A stretch of 64,000 nt of DNA from Paenibacillus sp. ACRRX (GCF_022346885.1 NZ_JAKRNK010000010.1:120071-184070), one strand, 5' to 3'. Counted from the stretch's first letter, positions 8,344-18,950 are shown. Program-made: numbers and translations. The notes: a model not told the origin generated them from the sequence alone.

Positions 8344-9930
8344 TTACGATTGCGTGTAGAGTGGAAACAATTGATCCATCATTTCGATCTTCTTTCGTGT
8401 CACTTCTACGTAATTGTCATTGTACACTTTAGGCTCTTTAGGATTGGCAAATCGGGAGATAGCCCCTGTCTCGGGATGCACCCACTTAGTAGTCGCCCCA
8501 CAGCCAAGCCCCAAAATAGACTGGATTTCTTCAATAATTAAAATGTTGTATAAACTTTCAGTACCCGGAATGGAATAACCAACATTCTCAAGGTTGCCTA
8601 AAATATTTTTCTGCCGGTACAAATAATACGGAACGTATCCATGGGCATCTGTCCATTCGCTCGCCGCAGTCATCATCTGTGCGATCTCATGTCGGTCTGC
8701 AACCTTAAATTTCTCTTCGCCACGGTGCTGTGTCATTTCAGAGGCTCTCTTAAAAGACAAGGTATGTACCGTTAACGACTCTGGCATCAATTTCTCGGTC
8801 TCGCACAAAGTGTGATCGAACTCCTCGACGCCTTCACCAGGCAAACCAATAATGAGATCCATATTGATATTGTTCATTCCCATTTCACGTGCCAGCTTAT
8901 ACTTTTCGATCGTTTCTTCAACGCTATGATGTCTGCCGATAATATCCAAAGTTTCTTGAATGTAAGATTGCGGATTAATACTAATTCGGTCAATATTCCA
9001 TTTGCGCAGCACATCCAGCTTCTCTGGCGTAATGGTGTCAGGACGACCCGCTTCAACTGTAATTTCTCGCACATTTCCTACATCTGGGAAGGATTCATAC
9101 ATCTCCTCATACAACATATCCATTTCTTCCGCTGTAATACTTGTTGGTGTGCCGCCACCATAATAAATGGTAGTAATTCGCACCCCTCGCTCCTTCAGGA
9201 AGCGACCGATCTCGCGAATCTCATAATGAAGTCCACCCAAAAATGAGTTCACAGACCCTTGGCGCCCATTAATATCGTAAGCAGGGAACGTGCAGTACGC
9301 ACACTTCGTCGGACAGAAAGGAATACCAATATAGATACTAATCTCCTTTTGCAAGTTATCAAGGTCGGGCAGAGCCGTTAACTGACGTTCAACGATACGC
9401 TCCATTAGAGCTACTTTTTGATCCGTTACCAAGTAGTCTTCCTTTAACTCCTTACGTGCCGCATCCGAAGCCAGTCCCCGTCTACGCGCATCATGCATCA
9501 GCTTAGTTGGTCGCACTCCAGTCAATATCCCCCATGGCTGCTCGATACCTGTCCAATCCGTCAATACTCGAAGTAGCGCATGGCAGAGACTGTTCTTAAC
9601 CTGCTTCCGAAATTGCTCGTGTGTCGCCTCAGCCGTCACGGCTCTTGTATGTTCAGCTTCATACAATCTGACACTACCGTCCTGAAGCTTAATCCGCAGT
9701 GAGCCATAAGCCCGTAAGCAGCGCGAAGCATCGTTATGATCATCTGATCCTGAGCTGTTTTCCGTATGCAGTCTTAAGACAGCATCGAACTCTCCCCAAT
9801 CCGGTTCCTCGTCGCCAACAAGGCCGTCTGTAACCACATACGTCACTTCTGGTTGTTCGACATATAATTGAATAATATGAACAAGCGAGCGCTCAAACGC
9901 TGCTTCATTAGCTGTTAATCGAATACGCAT
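8344..9930 (-). CDS. hemZ: HemZ, radical SAM coproporphyrinogen dehydrogenase-like protein
   Basis: Radical SAM protein of 528 aa of the HemZ branch of the HemN/HemW superfamily. The 4Fe-4S binding motif CPTKCAYC is at residues 206-213, followed by YYGGGTPTS, the SAM-binding part typical of HemN-like enzymes, and VGYSIPGTESLYN in the C-terminal part. The N-terminal 180 residues are the extra domain that marks HemZ. HemZ is named as an oxygen-independent coproporphyrinogen enzyme, though its role in haem synthesis in B. subtilis is not firmly established. It is probably transcribed alone. Confidence 0.92.
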   Translation of the reverse strand: MRIRLTANEAAFERSLVHIIQLYVEQPEVTYVVTDGLVGDEEPDWGEFDAVLRLHTENSSGSDDHNDASRCLRAYGSLRIKLQDGSVRLYEAEHTRAVTAEATHEQFRKQVKNSLCHALLRVLTDWTGIEQPWGILTGVRPTKLMHDARRRGLASDAARKELKEDYLVTDQKVALMERIVERQLTALPDLDNLQKEISIYIGIPFCPTKCAYCTFPAYDINGRQGSVNSFLGGLHYEIREIGRFLKERGVRITTIYYGGGTPTSITAEEMDMLYEEMYESFPDVGNVREITVEAGRPDTITPEKLDVLRKWNIDRISINPQSYIQETLDIIGRHHSVEETIEKYKLAREMGMNNINMDLIIGLPGEGVEEFDHTLCETEKLMPESLTVHTLSFKRASEMTQHRGEEKFKVADRHEIAQMMTAASEWTDAHGYVPYYLYRQKNILGNLENVGYSIPGTESLYNILIIEEIQSILGLGCGATTKWVHPETGAISRFANPKEPKVYNDNYVEVTRKKIEMMDQLFPLYTQS

Positions 9931-9979
9931 CAGTAAATCCTCCCACTATTACACCTGACAGTAAAATAAACAAAAATAA

Positions 9980-9998
9980 AAGCCCCTAATCGGAGCTT
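9980..9998 (-). terminator. Hairpin terminator between the 47-aa gene and hemZ
   Basis: AAGCTCC/GGGGCTT stem (one G-T pair) with a 5-nt loop, then TTTTATTTTTG on the minus strand. A second small stem (TCATCA/TGATGA) lies next to it at 9999-10015. It ends the short upstream transcript before hemZ. Confidence 0.75.
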
Positions 9999-10077
9999 CA
10001 TCACTTCTTGATGAATTGTAACATAGGTCACAGGGAGAATAAAGAAATCAGTTGTTACCCCAACTAAGCGACACCGT

Positions 10078-10221
10078 TTATCTGCGGTGACTAGGGTACG
10101 GTCGTCTCATACTGCGCTCCTCCGCATGCTCCTGACTCATATTGGCTGATGTTTCACGCATAGACTGCGTCATGGCCATGTGTCCGTACTGAATAGCTAG
10201 CTGCTGCAACGATTGACGCAT
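10078..10221 (-). CDS. Small hypothetical protein, 47 aa
   Basis: Short gene with a good ribosome binding site (GAAGGAG, 9 nt before ATG) and its own terminator downstream. The protein is Gln-, Met- and Arg-rich (begins MRQSLQQLAIQYGHMAMTQ and ends RRPYPSHRR), polar, without cysteine or a membrane segment, and likely helical. It lies between dtd and hemZ in the same direction. I do not recognise a family. The strong translation signal and separate terminator argue that it is real rather than a chance frame. Confidence 0.6.
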   Translation of the reverse strand: MRQSLQQLAIQYGHMAMTQSMRETSANMSQEHAEERSMRRPYPSHRR

Positions 10222-10329
10222 AGTTGGCGCTCCTTCATCTTGAGATGCCAATAGTATGCGTGATATCTATCCCTATCTATTCGTCCTCTTTAATTACTCA
10301 AATCCACAGCAAATCAACTCATGCATGAC

Positions 10330-10776
10330 TTAGCGTGACTGGCTGTCCAGTATTAACGTCACTGGTCCCCAATTTGTAAACTGCACATCCATCATCGCAC
10401 CAAAAATGCCTGTTGACACGGACAGGTCATGTTTGCGCAAGCATTCATTAAAGAACTCATACAACTGCTCTGCCTGTTCAGGACGCGCAGCCGCCATAAA
10501 GTTAGGACGTCTGCCCTTCCTACAATCTCCAAACAATGTAAACTGTGATACTGACAAGATAGCACCACCAATATCTTGAACAGAGAAATTCATCTTCTCT
10601 TGTTCGTCCTCAAATATGCGCAGTCCCGCAATCTTGTCCGCCAACCACTGTGCATCCTGCTCCGTATCTTCATGTGTGACGCCAACCAACAGCACCAGTC
10701 CTTTATCAATTTCACCTACTGTATCCTGATTGACAATGACTTTTGCAGCTTTAGAACGCTGTACGACTATTTTCAC
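10330..10776 (-). CDS. dtd: D-aminoacyl-tRNA deacylase
   Basis: DTD of 148 aa, which removes D-amino acids (and glycine) wrongly attached to tRNA. The chiral-checkpoint motifs are present in variant form: SQFTLFGD for the usual SQFTL and NWGPVTL for NxGPVT near the C-terminus. GTG at 10776 is chosen because the encoded [13 protein letters not shown] aligns with the family start and AGGAG lies about 10 nt upstream; a longer frame to 10890 would run through the rel terminator. It follows rel, as in most Bacillales. Confidence 0.93.
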   Translation of the reverse strand: MKIVVQRSKAAKVIVNQDTVGEIDKGLVLLVGVTHEDTEQDAQWLADKIAGLRIFEDEQEKMNFSVQDIGGAILSVSQFTLFGDCRKGRRPNFMAAARPEQAEQLYEFFNECLRKHDLSVSTGIFGAMMDVQFTNWGPVTLILDSQSR

Positions 10777-10833
10777 GTGCGTAACTCCTCTCCGAATTGA
10801 GCATCTGATTATTGCCATACTCATATAAGAACA

Positions 10834-10853
10834 GCCGCCCCGCGGGCGGCTGC
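10834..10853 (-). terminator. Hairpin between rel and dtd
   Basis: Very GC-rich stem AGCCGCCC/GGGCGGCT with almost no loop, followed on the minus strand by GTTCTTAT. It begins just after the rel stop codon and probably reduces read-through into dtd. Confidence 0.7.
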
Positions 10854-10858
10854 TTTGA

Positions 10859-13051
10859 CTATTGCATAATACGCTGTACCGTGTATACATCCTTCACACG
10901 CTTAATCTTCTCCACTACCGAATGCAAATGTTCAGTATTCCGGATAAGTACCGTCATATGAATAAGCGCGAGCTTGTTTTTATCGGAACGCCCTGATACA
11001 GCCGCGATGTTCGTCTTGCTCTCTGATACGACCTGCAGCACTTCATTCAAAAATCCGCGTCGATCCATGCCTGTAATCTCGATATCTACGCTGTAGTTGG
11101 CCTCGATCGACTCTTCCCACTCGACTTCGATGATACGCTCGGCTTCTTCGCCTTCGATCTCCTTCGGCAGGTTCAGACAATCCGCACGGTGCACGGACAC
11201 ACCCCGACCGCGGGTGACGTATCCAACGATATCATCTCCTGGCACCGGATTACAACAACGAGCAAAACGCACGAGTAAATTATCGATTCCTTTGACACGG
11301 ACACCATTTGTCGGACGAGACTTCCGCTCATTGGAATCTTTCTTCATCTCTTTGATCTCGTGTGTAAGCTCAAGATGCGCTGCTTGCGCCTCTTCTGCTT
11401 CCTTACGAAGCTTCTCAGTCAAGCGAGTACAGACTTGTGCTGCCGTAAGACCTCCGAAGCCAATCGCGGACATCATATCCTCAACATCGTTAAAGTTAAA
11501 CTTCTTGGCCACTTCCATCAGCTTGTCTTCCGACATCCAGCCTTGCGGATCAATGCCCAGTCGTTTTAACTCACGCTCAATGGAGTCACGGCCCTTCTGA
11601 ACATTCTCTTCCCGCTTCTCCTTCTTGAACCACTGTTTAATCTTGGAGCGAGCATGCGAAGACTGAGCAATCTTAATCCAGTCTGCACTAGGACCGTACG
11701 AATGTTTGGATGTTAATATTTCAACAATATCGCCTGTCTTCAACTTATGATCAAGCGGCACGATGCGACCGTTCACTTTAGCCCCAATGGTACGGTTTCC
11801 AACCTCCGTATGGATGCGGTACGCAAAGTCAAGCGGTACGGAGCCTGCCGGAAGCTCGATCACTTCCCCTTTTGGCGTAAACACGAATACGAGATCCGAG
11901 AAGAAATCCATTTTAAGCGATTCGACAAATTCGCTAGCATCTTTTGTCTCCTGCTGCAGATCCAGAATCTCACGCAAAAATGTCATCTTCTCTTCAAAAC
12001 TCCCGCCTATAAGGCTCTGGTTGCCCTCCTTATAAGCCCAATGCGCGGCAATACCATACTCAGCCGTTCGATGCATATCCCATGTGCGGATCTGCACCTC
12101 TGTCGGCTCGCCTGTCGGACCGATAACCGTCGTATGAAGCGACTGGTACATATTGGCCTTCGGCATGGCGATATAATCTTTAAACCTGCCAGGCATCGGT
12201 TTCCATAAGGTATGAATGATGCCCAAGGTGGCATAACAATCTTTAATATTGTCGACCAAAATGCGGATCGCAAGCAGATCGTAAATCTCATTAAACTGCT
12301 TATTTTTCACCGTCATCTTCTTATACACGCTGTAAATATGCTTAGGTCTGCCGGATAAGTCAGCTTCAATGCCCATCTCGTCCAGCTTCTCGTTAATCCG
12401 CAGGATGACGTCGGAAATAAATTGCTCCCGTTCAGCCCGCTTCTTATGCATCAAATTAGCTATGCGATAATACTGCTGCGGGTTCAAGTAACGAAGTGCA
12501 ATGTCCTCCATCTCCCACTTGATTGCGGAAATACCTAGACGATGCGCAATCGGACAGAATATCTCCAGCGTCTCATAGGCAATTCGGCGCTGACTCTCTT
12601 CCGATTGAAACTTCAGTGTGCGCATATTGTGCAGGCGGTCCGCAAGCTTGATCACGATAACACGTATGTCATTCGCCATCGCGACAAACATTTTGCGATA
12701 ATTCTCATTCTGCTGCTCTTCCTTTGAGCGAAACTGGATACGTTCAAGCTTCGTTAAGCCATCCACCAGCATTGCACATGTCTCGCCGAACTTCGCACGA
12801 ATCTCATCAAGAGAAACAGAGGTGTCCTCCACGACATCATGAAGCAGAGCTGCGACGATAGATGTTGGATCCATCTGCATGCCCACTACGATATCCGCTA
12901 CAGCCAAGGGATGTAAGATATAAGGTTCTCCAGACTTCCTAATCTGCCCATAATGGGCTTTGTCCGCGAATTCATAAGCTTCACGTATGCGGATCAAGTC
13001 TGGCTCTTTCATATAAGTAGAAGCTTTAGTTATCAATTGGTCGATGCCCAT
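10859..13051 (-). CDS. relA: Bifunctional (p)ppGpp synthetase/hydrolase Rel
   Basis: Long RelA/SpoT homologue of 730 aa that makes and degrades (p)ppGpp in the stringent response. The N-terminal hydrolase domain keeps the metal-binding HD motif ([10 protein letters not shown], around residues 68-77), so the enzyme is bifunctional. The synthetase domain follows ([29 protein letters not shown]), then TGS (about 390-450: [17 protein letters not shown]), the conserved-cysteine region ([17 protein letters not shown]) and a C-terminal ACT domain. The length is normal. A strong sigma-A promoter lies just upstream. Confidence 0.97.
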   Translation of the reverse strand: MGIDQLITKASTYMKEPDLIRIREAYEFADKAHYGQIRKSGEPYILHPLAVADIVVGMQMDPTSIVAALLHDVVEDTSVSLDEIRAKFGETCAMLVDGLTKLERIQFRSKEEQQNENYRKMFVAMANDIRVIVIKLADRLHNMRTLKFQSEESQRRIAYETLEIFCPIAHRLGISAIKWEMEDIALRYLNPQQYYRIANLMHKKRAEREQFISDVILRINEKLDEMGIEADLSGRPKHIYSVYKKMTVKNKQFNEIYDLLAIRILVDNIKDCYATLGIIHTLWKPMPGRFKDYIAMPKANMYQSLHTTVIGPTGEPTEVQIRTWDMHRTAEYGIAAHWAYKEGNQSLIGGSFEEKMTFLREILDLQQETKDASEFVESLKMDFFSDLVFVFTPKGEVIELPAGSVPLDFAYRIHTEVGNRTIGAKVNGRIVPLDHKLKTGDIVEILTSKHSYGPSADWIKIAQSSHARSKIKQWFKKEKREENVQKGRDSIERELKRLGIDPQGWMSEDKLMEVAKKFNFNDVEDMMSAIGFGGLTAAQVCTRLTEKLRKEAEEAQAAHLELTHEIKEMKKDSNERKSRPTNGVRVKGIDNLLVRFARCCNPVPGDDIVGYVTRGRGVSVHRADCLNLPKEIEGEEAERIIEVEWEESIEANYSVDIEITGMDRRGFLNEVLQVVSESKTNIAAVSGRSDKNKLALIHMTVLIRNTEHLHSVVEKIKRVKDVYTVQRIMQ

Positions 13052-13115
13052 TGGACTCGTCTCGATTCCTTTCTATCCGGGTCGTTCGTCGTCCCTGTTT
13101 ACAGATTATCCTATA

Positions 13116-13144
13116 ATTATGCCTTTGAACCGTATTGCCGTCAA
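13116..13144 (-). promoter_or_regulatory. Sigma-A promoter of rel
   Basis: TTGACG (13144-13139) and CATAAT (13121-13116) with a 17-nt spacer on the minus strand, giving a leader of roughly 55-60 nt before rel. The rest of the 285-bp divergent region toward uraA shows no feature I can assign with confidence. Confidence 0.75.
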
Positions 13145-13336
13145 TGGCTATCGCTGTTATTCCACGGATATGTATGTCGGTTGTTGTCGAATATAAGAGA
13201 ATAATTACAAAAACAGGGGTTCATGTCACCTTTTTTAACACGAATATTAAAAAAGTTGTTGTAATTCGACGCCAATTCGATGTAGATTATATAGTTAGGT
13301 TTACAATTAAATATGAAATAAAGGAGTGCATCCGCA

Positions 13337-14614
13337 TTGCAACGCGAAATTCAAGTGCTTGAAAAGCCCGCTCTTATGCCGGGTCTGCTGCTGAGCATTC
13401 AACATCTGTTCGCCATGTTCGGCTCCACGGTACTCGTACCGAATCTGTTCCAGGTTGATCCAGGTATCGTTCTATTGATGAACGGAATCGGAACCTTATT
13501 CTACCTCATCTTATGCCGAGGATTGATTCCAGCGTACCTAGGTTCCAGCTTCGCATTTATTTCACCCGTACTGGTTGTACTCGCTGGCAAGACGGATAAT
13601 TATCCGCAGGCATTAGGTGCTTTTATCATATGCGGTGTTGTCTTTATTCTAGTAGCTCTGATCGTAAAGTGGGCAGGCACACGTTGGCTTGATGCGTTAT
13701 TTCCACCTGCCGCAATGGGCGCGATCGTTGCCGTTATCGGTCTAGAGCTTGTTCCTGTTGCTTCTAACATGTCGGGATTTATACCTGATGCTGCTGGCAA
13801 TTTGAATTATACGAACATCACACTGGCTGTTATTACTTTAGCAGTTACGGTTATCGGTAATGTCATGTTTCGTGGGTTCTTTAAAATTATACCCATACTT
13901 ATCGGAATTGTTGTCGGTTATGTGTCCGCCTACTTTATGGATGCGGTTGATATGAGCAAAGTAACGTCAGCAGCATTCCTGAAGCTGCCAACGATTACAT
14001 ATCCAGAATTTAATTGGACGGCGATCTCCATAATCATACCTGCAGCATTGGTTGTCGTTGTAGAACACGTTGGTCATTTGATGGTAACGAGCAATATTGT
14101 GGGCAGAGACCTGTCCAAAGATCCTGGACTTCACCGCTCCTTGCTCGGCAACGGAATCTCGACTATTTTTTCCGGCTTCTTCGGCTCAACGCCAAACACG
14201 ACATATGGAGAAAACATTGGTGTAATGGCACTTACTCGTGTGTATTCTGTATACGTCATTGGCGGAGCAGCAGTGATTGCCATTATCATGTCGTTCTTTG
14301 GCAATGTGTCTGCCCTTATCGCTAACATCCCAGTGCCAGTGATGGGTGGCGTCTCGTTACTCCTGTTCGGGGTAATCGCGGCGTCTGGTCTGCGTATTCT
14401 GGTTGATTCAAAGGTAGACTTCAGCAAGCCTAAAAACCTGCTCTTGACTACACTTGTTATCGTTATCGGTATAAGCAATGCTACTTTAAAGCTCGGCGAT
14501 GTTGAATTAAAAGGTATGGCGCTTGCAACGGTTCTGGCCATCGTCTTAAATCTGTTCTTTATTTTGATTGACAAGCTCGGATTATCCAATGATCACGAGA
14601 AGTCAGCTCATTAA
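13337..14614 (+). CDS. Uracil/xanthine permease family (UraA/PyrP-like)
   Basis: NCS2-family nucleobase:proton symporter of 425 aa with about 14 hydrophobic segments. The N-terminus (LLLSIQHLFAMFGSTVLVP; IPAYLGSSFAFI) closely follows the UraA/PyrP pattern, and the conserved VVVVEHVGHL is in the carboxylate-bearing helix, so uracil is the likeliest substrate. Start is TTG at 13337, supported by AAGGAG 10 nt upstream. I see neither a PyrR-binding attenuator nor a purine riboswitch in the leader. It stands alone between divergent rel and convergent apbE. Confidence 0.88.
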   Translation: MQREIQVLEKPALMPGLLLSIQHLFAMFGSTVLVPNLFQVDPGIVLLMNGIGTLFYLILCRGLIPAYLGSSFAFISPVLVVLAGKTDNYPQALGAFIICGVVFILVALIVKWAGTRWLDALFPPAAMGAIVAVIGLELVPVASNMSGFIPDAAGNLNYTNITLAVITLAVTVIGNVMFRGFFKIIPILIGIVVGYVSAYFMDAVDMSKVTSAAFLKLPTITYPEFNWTAISIIIPAALVVVVEHVGHLMVTSNIVGRDLSKDPGLHRSLLGNGISTIFSGFFGSTPNTTYGENIGVMALTRVYSVYVIGGAAVIAIIMSFFGNVSALIANIPVPVMGGVSLLLFGVIAASGLRILVDSKVDFSKPKNLLLTTLVIVIGISNATLKLGDVELKGMALATVLAIVLNLFFILIDKLGLSNDHEKSAH

Positions 14615-14626
14615 ATTGAACTAACA

Positions 14627-14682
14627 AATCCCCCATTGAAACCTCTCATCAAAGCTAATCTTGAGAGGTTTTAAGGGGGATT
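14627..14682. terminator. Bidirectional terminator between uraA-like gene and apbE
   Basis: Long imperfect hairpin: outer AATCCCCC/GGGGGATT, inner AAACCTCTCA/TGAGAGGTTT. It lies between two converging genes, overlaps neither coding region, and carries T-rich sequence on both sides. Confidence 0.8.
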
Positions 14683-14686
14683 CTTA

Positions 14687-15763
14687 TTAGTTAACCACTT
14701 TAAATTCGGGATCTGTAATGTTCAGCTTTCCTTTTAATCCATCCGTTACATAAATGTCCTTGTTATTTGTAATAAAGAACGCTTCCATCCCTGCTATACG
14801 GTTCATATGCTTAAGACCTTCCTCAAGGCCCTCCAAAAACACAGCGGTTGACAGTGCATCAGAATCCGTAGCGTTGTCAGCAATAATCGTCACACTCATT
14901 AGCTCATTTTGTTCGGGATAACCGGTCTTCGGGTTAAGCAGATGATGGTATCTGACTCCATCCTTCATAAAGAATCGTTCATATACCCCAGAGGAATCAA
15001 TTGTTTCTCCCTTCAGCTTAATCGTACCTATCTGAGTGCCCCTACTCTTGTCCGGATTTTGGATACCGATCACCCAAGCACTTCCATTCGGTTTTTCACC
15101 AATTGTAACGATTGAACTTCCACCCAGATTAACGAGGGCATGTTTAATCCCTTGTGCCTTTAAATAATCAGCTACTCGGTCAGCCGCGTAACCTTTGCCG
15201 ATCCCCCCTAGATCCAATACCATGCCCGGTTTTGTTAGACGTACTGATCTGTCTGCCCCGTTTAATTCGATATTTTTATAATTTACTTTGTGAATTGCTG
15301 CCTGTAGTTCTGCCTTATCTGGAATCTTAGCATTATCATGCCCGATATTCCAAAGATTAACGAGTGGACCTACACTCGGATCAAATAATCCATCGGTTTC
15401 CTTCCCGTATTGAACAGAAAGCTCAATAGCTTCAAAAGTGTCCGCAGACACACGAACTGCTGATTTGCCAGCCGCTTCATTAACAGCTGCTAATTCGCTG
15501 TTATCCTTCGTGCGGCTCATGTGGCTGTCTATACTTTTCATGATGTGGTCGATTTCCTGAAAGTGATGCTCATGATCACCTTTATCATAAATCTTAATGT
15601 TAACTACTGTATCAAATATAAAATAACTTTTGTCTTGATAAGCTGGGGGCTGCGGCGCCGCTTCAGGCGCTTTCACTTCTTTAGTGTTCCACTTTACTGC
15701 AAACAATGCTGCAATGACAAGAATAATCACTCCAAGTCCAATCATAGCCGTTTTTTTGTTCAT
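14687..15763 (-). CDS. apbE: FAD:protein FMN transferase
   Basis: ApbE-family flavin transferase of 358 aa that links FMN covalently to threonine of extracytoplasmic or membrane flavoproteins. The N-terminus is a signal-anchor (MIGLGVIILVIAALFAV) without a lipobox cysteine, so it is held in the membrane facing outward. Family marks include DTVVNIKIYD, DLGGIGKGYAADRVADYL and ALVNLGGSSIVTIG, plus the metal-binding part near DSDALSTAVF. No obvious flavoprotein substrate such as an Nqr/Rnf subunit or FMN-binding protein is in the window. Confidence 0.94.
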   Translation of the reverse strand: MNKKTAMIGLGVIILVIAALFAVKWNTKEVKAPEAAPQPPAYQDKSYFIFDTVVNIKIYDKGDHEHHFQEIDHIMKSIDSHMSRTKDNSELAAVNEAAGKSAVRVSADTFEAIELSVQYGKETDGLFDPSVGPLVNLWNIGHDNAKIPDKAELQAAIHKVNYKNIELNGADRSVRLTKPGMVLDLGGIGKGYAADRVADYLKAQGIKHALVNLGGSSIVTIGEKPNGSAWVIGIQNPDKSRGTQIGTIKLKGETIDSSGVYERFFMKDGVRYHHLLNPKTGYPEQNELMSVTIIADNATDSDALSTAVFLEGLEEGLKHMNRIAGMEAFFITNNKDIYVTDGLKGKLNITDPEFKVVN

Positions 15764-15895
15764 GGCTGTCCCTCGCTCTTTTATTTATGTATGTTTGCCA
15801 TTTAGAATACACTAATTCGTTAACCAGAATGAACTGAACTATGAACATTTTAAAAATAATGAACCTAACTCCCAATATGCCCCAAAATCAAAAGC

Positions 15896-15927
15896 AAGCT
15901 GACACCTCTCTAAGAGGGCATCAGCTT
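15896..15927 (-). terminator. Terminator after apt
   Basis: Hairpin with outer AAGCTGA/TCAGCTT and inner CCTCT/AGAGG arms, followed by GCTTTTGATTTTG on the minus strand. It lies just beyond the apt stop codon. Confidence 0.85.
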
Positions 15928-15963
15928 GTCATTCAGCGCATCAATCAGATGCTAATAATTCAC

Positions 15964-16476
15964 TTAATATGTCATTAACGATTGGACTTCAATACCTTGA
16001 AGCTTCTCGCGGCCATTTAAATAGCCAAGCTCAATCAAGAATACCGCACCTACAACTTCTCCGCCCAGTTGGCGTATCAGTTCAATCGTTGTTGAGATCG
16101 TACCACCAGTCGCAAGCAGATCATCAGCAATCAGTACTTTCTGTCCTGGCTGAATCGCGTCACGATGCATCGCAAGCTTATCTTTGCCATACTCCAGATC
16201 GTAACCTGCCTCAATTGTATCTCCTGGCAGCTTTCCGCTCTTACGAATCGGCACAAAGCCTGCTCCGATAGCTAATGCAAGAGGTGCACCTACGACAAAA
16301 CCACGTGCCTCTGGACCTGCTACCAAGTCAACATCCATACCTTTAACTAATTCATGCATTGCGTTAATAGATTCACGGTAGGCAGCCCCGTCTTTAAGCA
16401 GCGTTGTAATGTCCTTAAAGCGGATGCCTGGCTGGGGAAAGTCAGGAATAACACGAATATAAGACTTAAAATCCAT
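15964..16476 (-). CDS. apt: Adenine phosphoribosyltransferase
   Basis: Type I phosphoribosyltransferase of 170 aa that converts adenine and PRPP to AMP. The N-terminus has the family pattern [18 protein letters not shown], the flexible loop region [15 protein letters not shown], and the PRPP-binding motif [13 protein letters not shown] around residues 114-126. The length is typical. It follows recJ in the same direction, an arrangement shared with many Bacillales, and starts after a clear GAGGAGG ribosome binding site. Confidence 0.97.
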   Translation of the reverse strand: MDFKSYIRVIPDFPQPGIRFKDITTLLKDGAAYRESINAMHELVKGMDVDLVAGPEARGFVVGAPLALAIGAGFVPIRKSGKLPGDTIEAGYDLEYGKDKLAMHRDAIQPGQKVLIADDLLATGGTISTTIELIRQLGGEVVGAVFLIELGYLNGREKLQGIEVQSLMTY

Positions 16477-16559
16477 AAGTCAATTCCTCCTCGAACGTTA
16501 TCGTCTCTACGATAATTTAGAAATATAATAAAATTTCATTATGCCTTACATCAGTATGT

Positions 16560-18950
16560 CTACTCACCTAGCGGCTTGTCCCATGCGGCAAGCAGCAGCT
16601 GCCTGAGCGCATCGGTCGTACCGTCATACCATACAGATTCCCATTCACTTAAACGTTCCCACTCTTTGTACCGCGGGGAAGCGTCCAAAGATGTCTTCCT
16701 GGGCACTTCAACCATGGAATAAGTAGCACCTGCTGCGCTAGCTTCCACGGTCACAAACTCCAAATCGCGAAATACATCAAGCAGTACCGACAATTCGCGC
16801 ACAGACAAACCTGTCCGGCTGGACAATGACATCAGCGTCCCTTTGTTGTCCTGCCATGTCCGCAAGCGCTTGAGCTCTGCAAATGCGGGTACAATCCTGC
16901 TGCGATCTGGCGAGCGCAGCAAGCCTTCCTCCGGCTTACGCGGCAAGAACACATGCACACGTTCAACACTTGGGTAGCGTTGACCTACGTACGACCAAGA
17001 CTCCGCAGACTCCATTGGAATGCAGCTCAATACAATGTCACGTACCTGCTCGCTCGCAAAGGGTTGACTTTGCTGAAAGCTGCCTGCATCGGACAACTGC
17101 ACATAAGGCTCTGCCGCATATACACCCGCTTCCTGACGTGAAGTTAGCCAGATAGCTTCTCCGGCACGACTTGCATTCAGCTTGCGGGTCAGCTCAACAG
17201 CAGCGCTAATCGGTTCGCGCGATCCCCGCAAATCGAATAGCTGCCGTTCCCGGATGCGGATATCCTGCAGCATAAGCTGTGGTTTGCGTGAACTATTCCA
17301 TTCATTGATGGACAATTCACCAAGTACATCTGTCACCACATTTGGCGAAATTCGATCTGCTAGTGTGCCTTTATGAAAGGCCACAGCATCCAATGTAGCA
17401 CGGTCTTGCGTCAACATCAACTTTAAATGTTGACCCTCTTTTCCCATCGTGCGTTTTTCGTGTACACGAGCGTCTGTAATGATGACCTTCGGAGTGGAAT
17501 TACCCATGCCAAACGGTTCCAAACAACTTAGTTCATCAATCACCTGAATCGGAACTTCAAGCAGACTGCAAGCGGCGTCAGCATCCGTACAGGGGATATA
17601 TTGTTCCTCGGTTAATTGTTCATCAGCAATGTTCTGTAGAGCTTGCTCCAACTGTGTCAGCTTCTCATACGCAATCGTCATGCCGGCTGCTGCCTGATGG
17701 CCACCATAATGCTCAAACAATTCCCCGACCTGCGACATCGCACCATACAAGTCAAAACCATCAATTGAACGAGCGGAGCCTTTACACTTGCCCGTTTCTT
17801 CATCATGCCCCAGTACAAAGGTAGGCCGATAATAACGTTCCACAATCTTGGAGGCGACAATGCCGATAACACCTACATTCCAGCCTGCCTGTGCCAATAC
17901 GATAACATTAGGTACTTTACCCGCAGCCTCAATTTTATCGGCAAGCTGCTGTTCCGCTTCCTTAACGATCCGCTCCACAATCTTCTGTCGTTCCTTATTC
18001 AGACGATCTAGTTCCTCCGCACATGCTAGTGCTTCATCCAGCTTATCAGTGGTTAGCAACTGCACCGCTGTGTCCGCATGATCTAGCCTACCGCTGGCAT
18101 TAATGCGTGGTGCCATAGAAAATGCAATATGAGTAGAAGTTAAGGCGCTGGCATCCACGTTGCCGATCTGCAACAGCGCCTTAATACCAGGATAAGCGGA
18201 ATTGCGCATGCGCGTAAGCGCATTTTTGACCATGATGCGGTTCTCGCCCGTGAGCGGCATTAAATCTGCTACGGTCCCAATGGCCGCTAGATCAAGCAAA
18301 TGCTCCGGCACCCGATCTAACAAAGCATGTGCCAACTTAAAAGCTACGCCTACGCCTGCCAGGCCCTTGAAAGGATAAGGACAATAATCAAGCTTAGGAT
18401 TAACAAGCGCATAAGCTTTAGGCAGCACTTCCGGCGGCTCATGGTGGTCTGTTACGACAACGTCGATTCCGCAGCTAGTCGCATGTTCAATTTGATCAAC
18501 AGCGCTAATTCCAGTATCTACGGTGATAATAAGTGTTACACCCTGTTCCTTTGCCTTATCTATAGCTGTCGTATTCAGTCCATATCCTTCATTTGCGCGA
18601 TGCGGAATGTAATAGTCAAAGTCAGCACCTAACTCACGCATCAGATGGATCATTAAAGAGGTACTGGATACTCCATCCGCGTCATAGTCGCCGTATATCC
18701 AAATCCGTTCTTTAGCTGCAATCGCTCGGCGAATCCGTTCTACTGCTTGAGGCATCCCTGCCAACTGATACGGATCCAACATATCATCAATCGTATCATT
18801 TAGAAAATGACCAACAAGTTGTGCATCGTCAATACCGCGGACGATCAGAAGCTTCGCCAGAAGCGGAGATATGTTTACTTCGGCCGCCAGCTTCGCCACA
18901 CGTTCTTCTGACACTTCAGCACAACGCCATCTTGTTCGTGGTTGAAGCAT
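16560..18950 (-). CDS. recJ: Single-stranded-DNA-specific exonuclease RecJ
   Basis: DHH-family 5'-3' ssDNA exonuclease of 796 aa used in recombination and mismatch repair. The metal-binding motifs are visible: IYGDYDADGVSS (motif I), IITVDTGIS (motif II), VVTDHHEPP (the DHH motif) and APRINASGRLDHA (motif IV). The DHHA1 part has EHYGGHQAAAGMTI. The C-terminal 220 residues are the extra Firmicute RecJ domain. ATG at 18950 follows AAGGAGG. It is probably cotranscribed with apt. Confidence 0.96.
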   Translation of the reverse strand: MLQPRTRWRCAEVSEERVAKLAAEVNISPLLAKLLIVRGIDDAQLVGHFLNDTIDDMLDPYQLAGMPQAVERIRRAIAAKERIWIYGDYDADGVSSTSLMIHLMRELGADFDYYIPHRANEGYGLNTTAIDKAKEQGVTLIITVDTGISAVDQIEHATSCGIDVVVTDHHEPPEVLPKAYALVNPKLDYCPYPFKGLAGVGVAFKLAHALLDRVPEHLLDLAAIGTVADLMPLTGENRIMVKNALTRMRNSAYPGIKALLQIGNVDASALTSTHIAFSMAPRINASGRLDHADTAVQLLTTDKLDEALACAEELDRLNKERQKIVERIVKEAEQQLADKIEAAGKVPNVIVLAQAGWNVGVIGIVASKIVERYYRPTFVLGHDEETGKCKGSARSIDGFDLYGAMSQVGELFEHYGGHQAAAGMTIAYEKLTQLEQALQNIADEQLTEEQYIPCTDADAACSLLEVPIQVIDELSCLEPFGMGNSTPKVIITDARVHEKRTMGKEGQHLKLMLTQDRATLDAVAFHKGTLADRISPNVVTDVLGELSINEWNSSRKPQLMLQDIRIRERQLFDLRGSREPISAAVELTRKLNASRAGEAIWLTSRQEAGVYAAEPYVQLSDAGSFQQSQPFASEQVRDIVLSCIPMESAESWSYVGQRYPSVERVHVFLPRKPEEGLLRSPDRSRIVPAFAELKRLRTWQDNKGTLMSLSSRTGLSVRELSVLLDVFRDLEFVTVEASAAGATYSMVEVPRKTSLDASPRYKEWERLSEWESVWYDGTTDALRQLLLAAWDKPLGE

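Noticed and set aside
10777..10890. Longer frame for dtd
   Set aside because: It would run through the rel terminator hairpin and lacks a ribosome binding site; the GTG at 10776 fits the family start.
13145..13336. PyrR attenuator or purine riboswitch upstream of the uracil permease
   Set aside because: No PyrR-binding consensus, anti-terminator pair or purine riboswitch core could be found in the leader.
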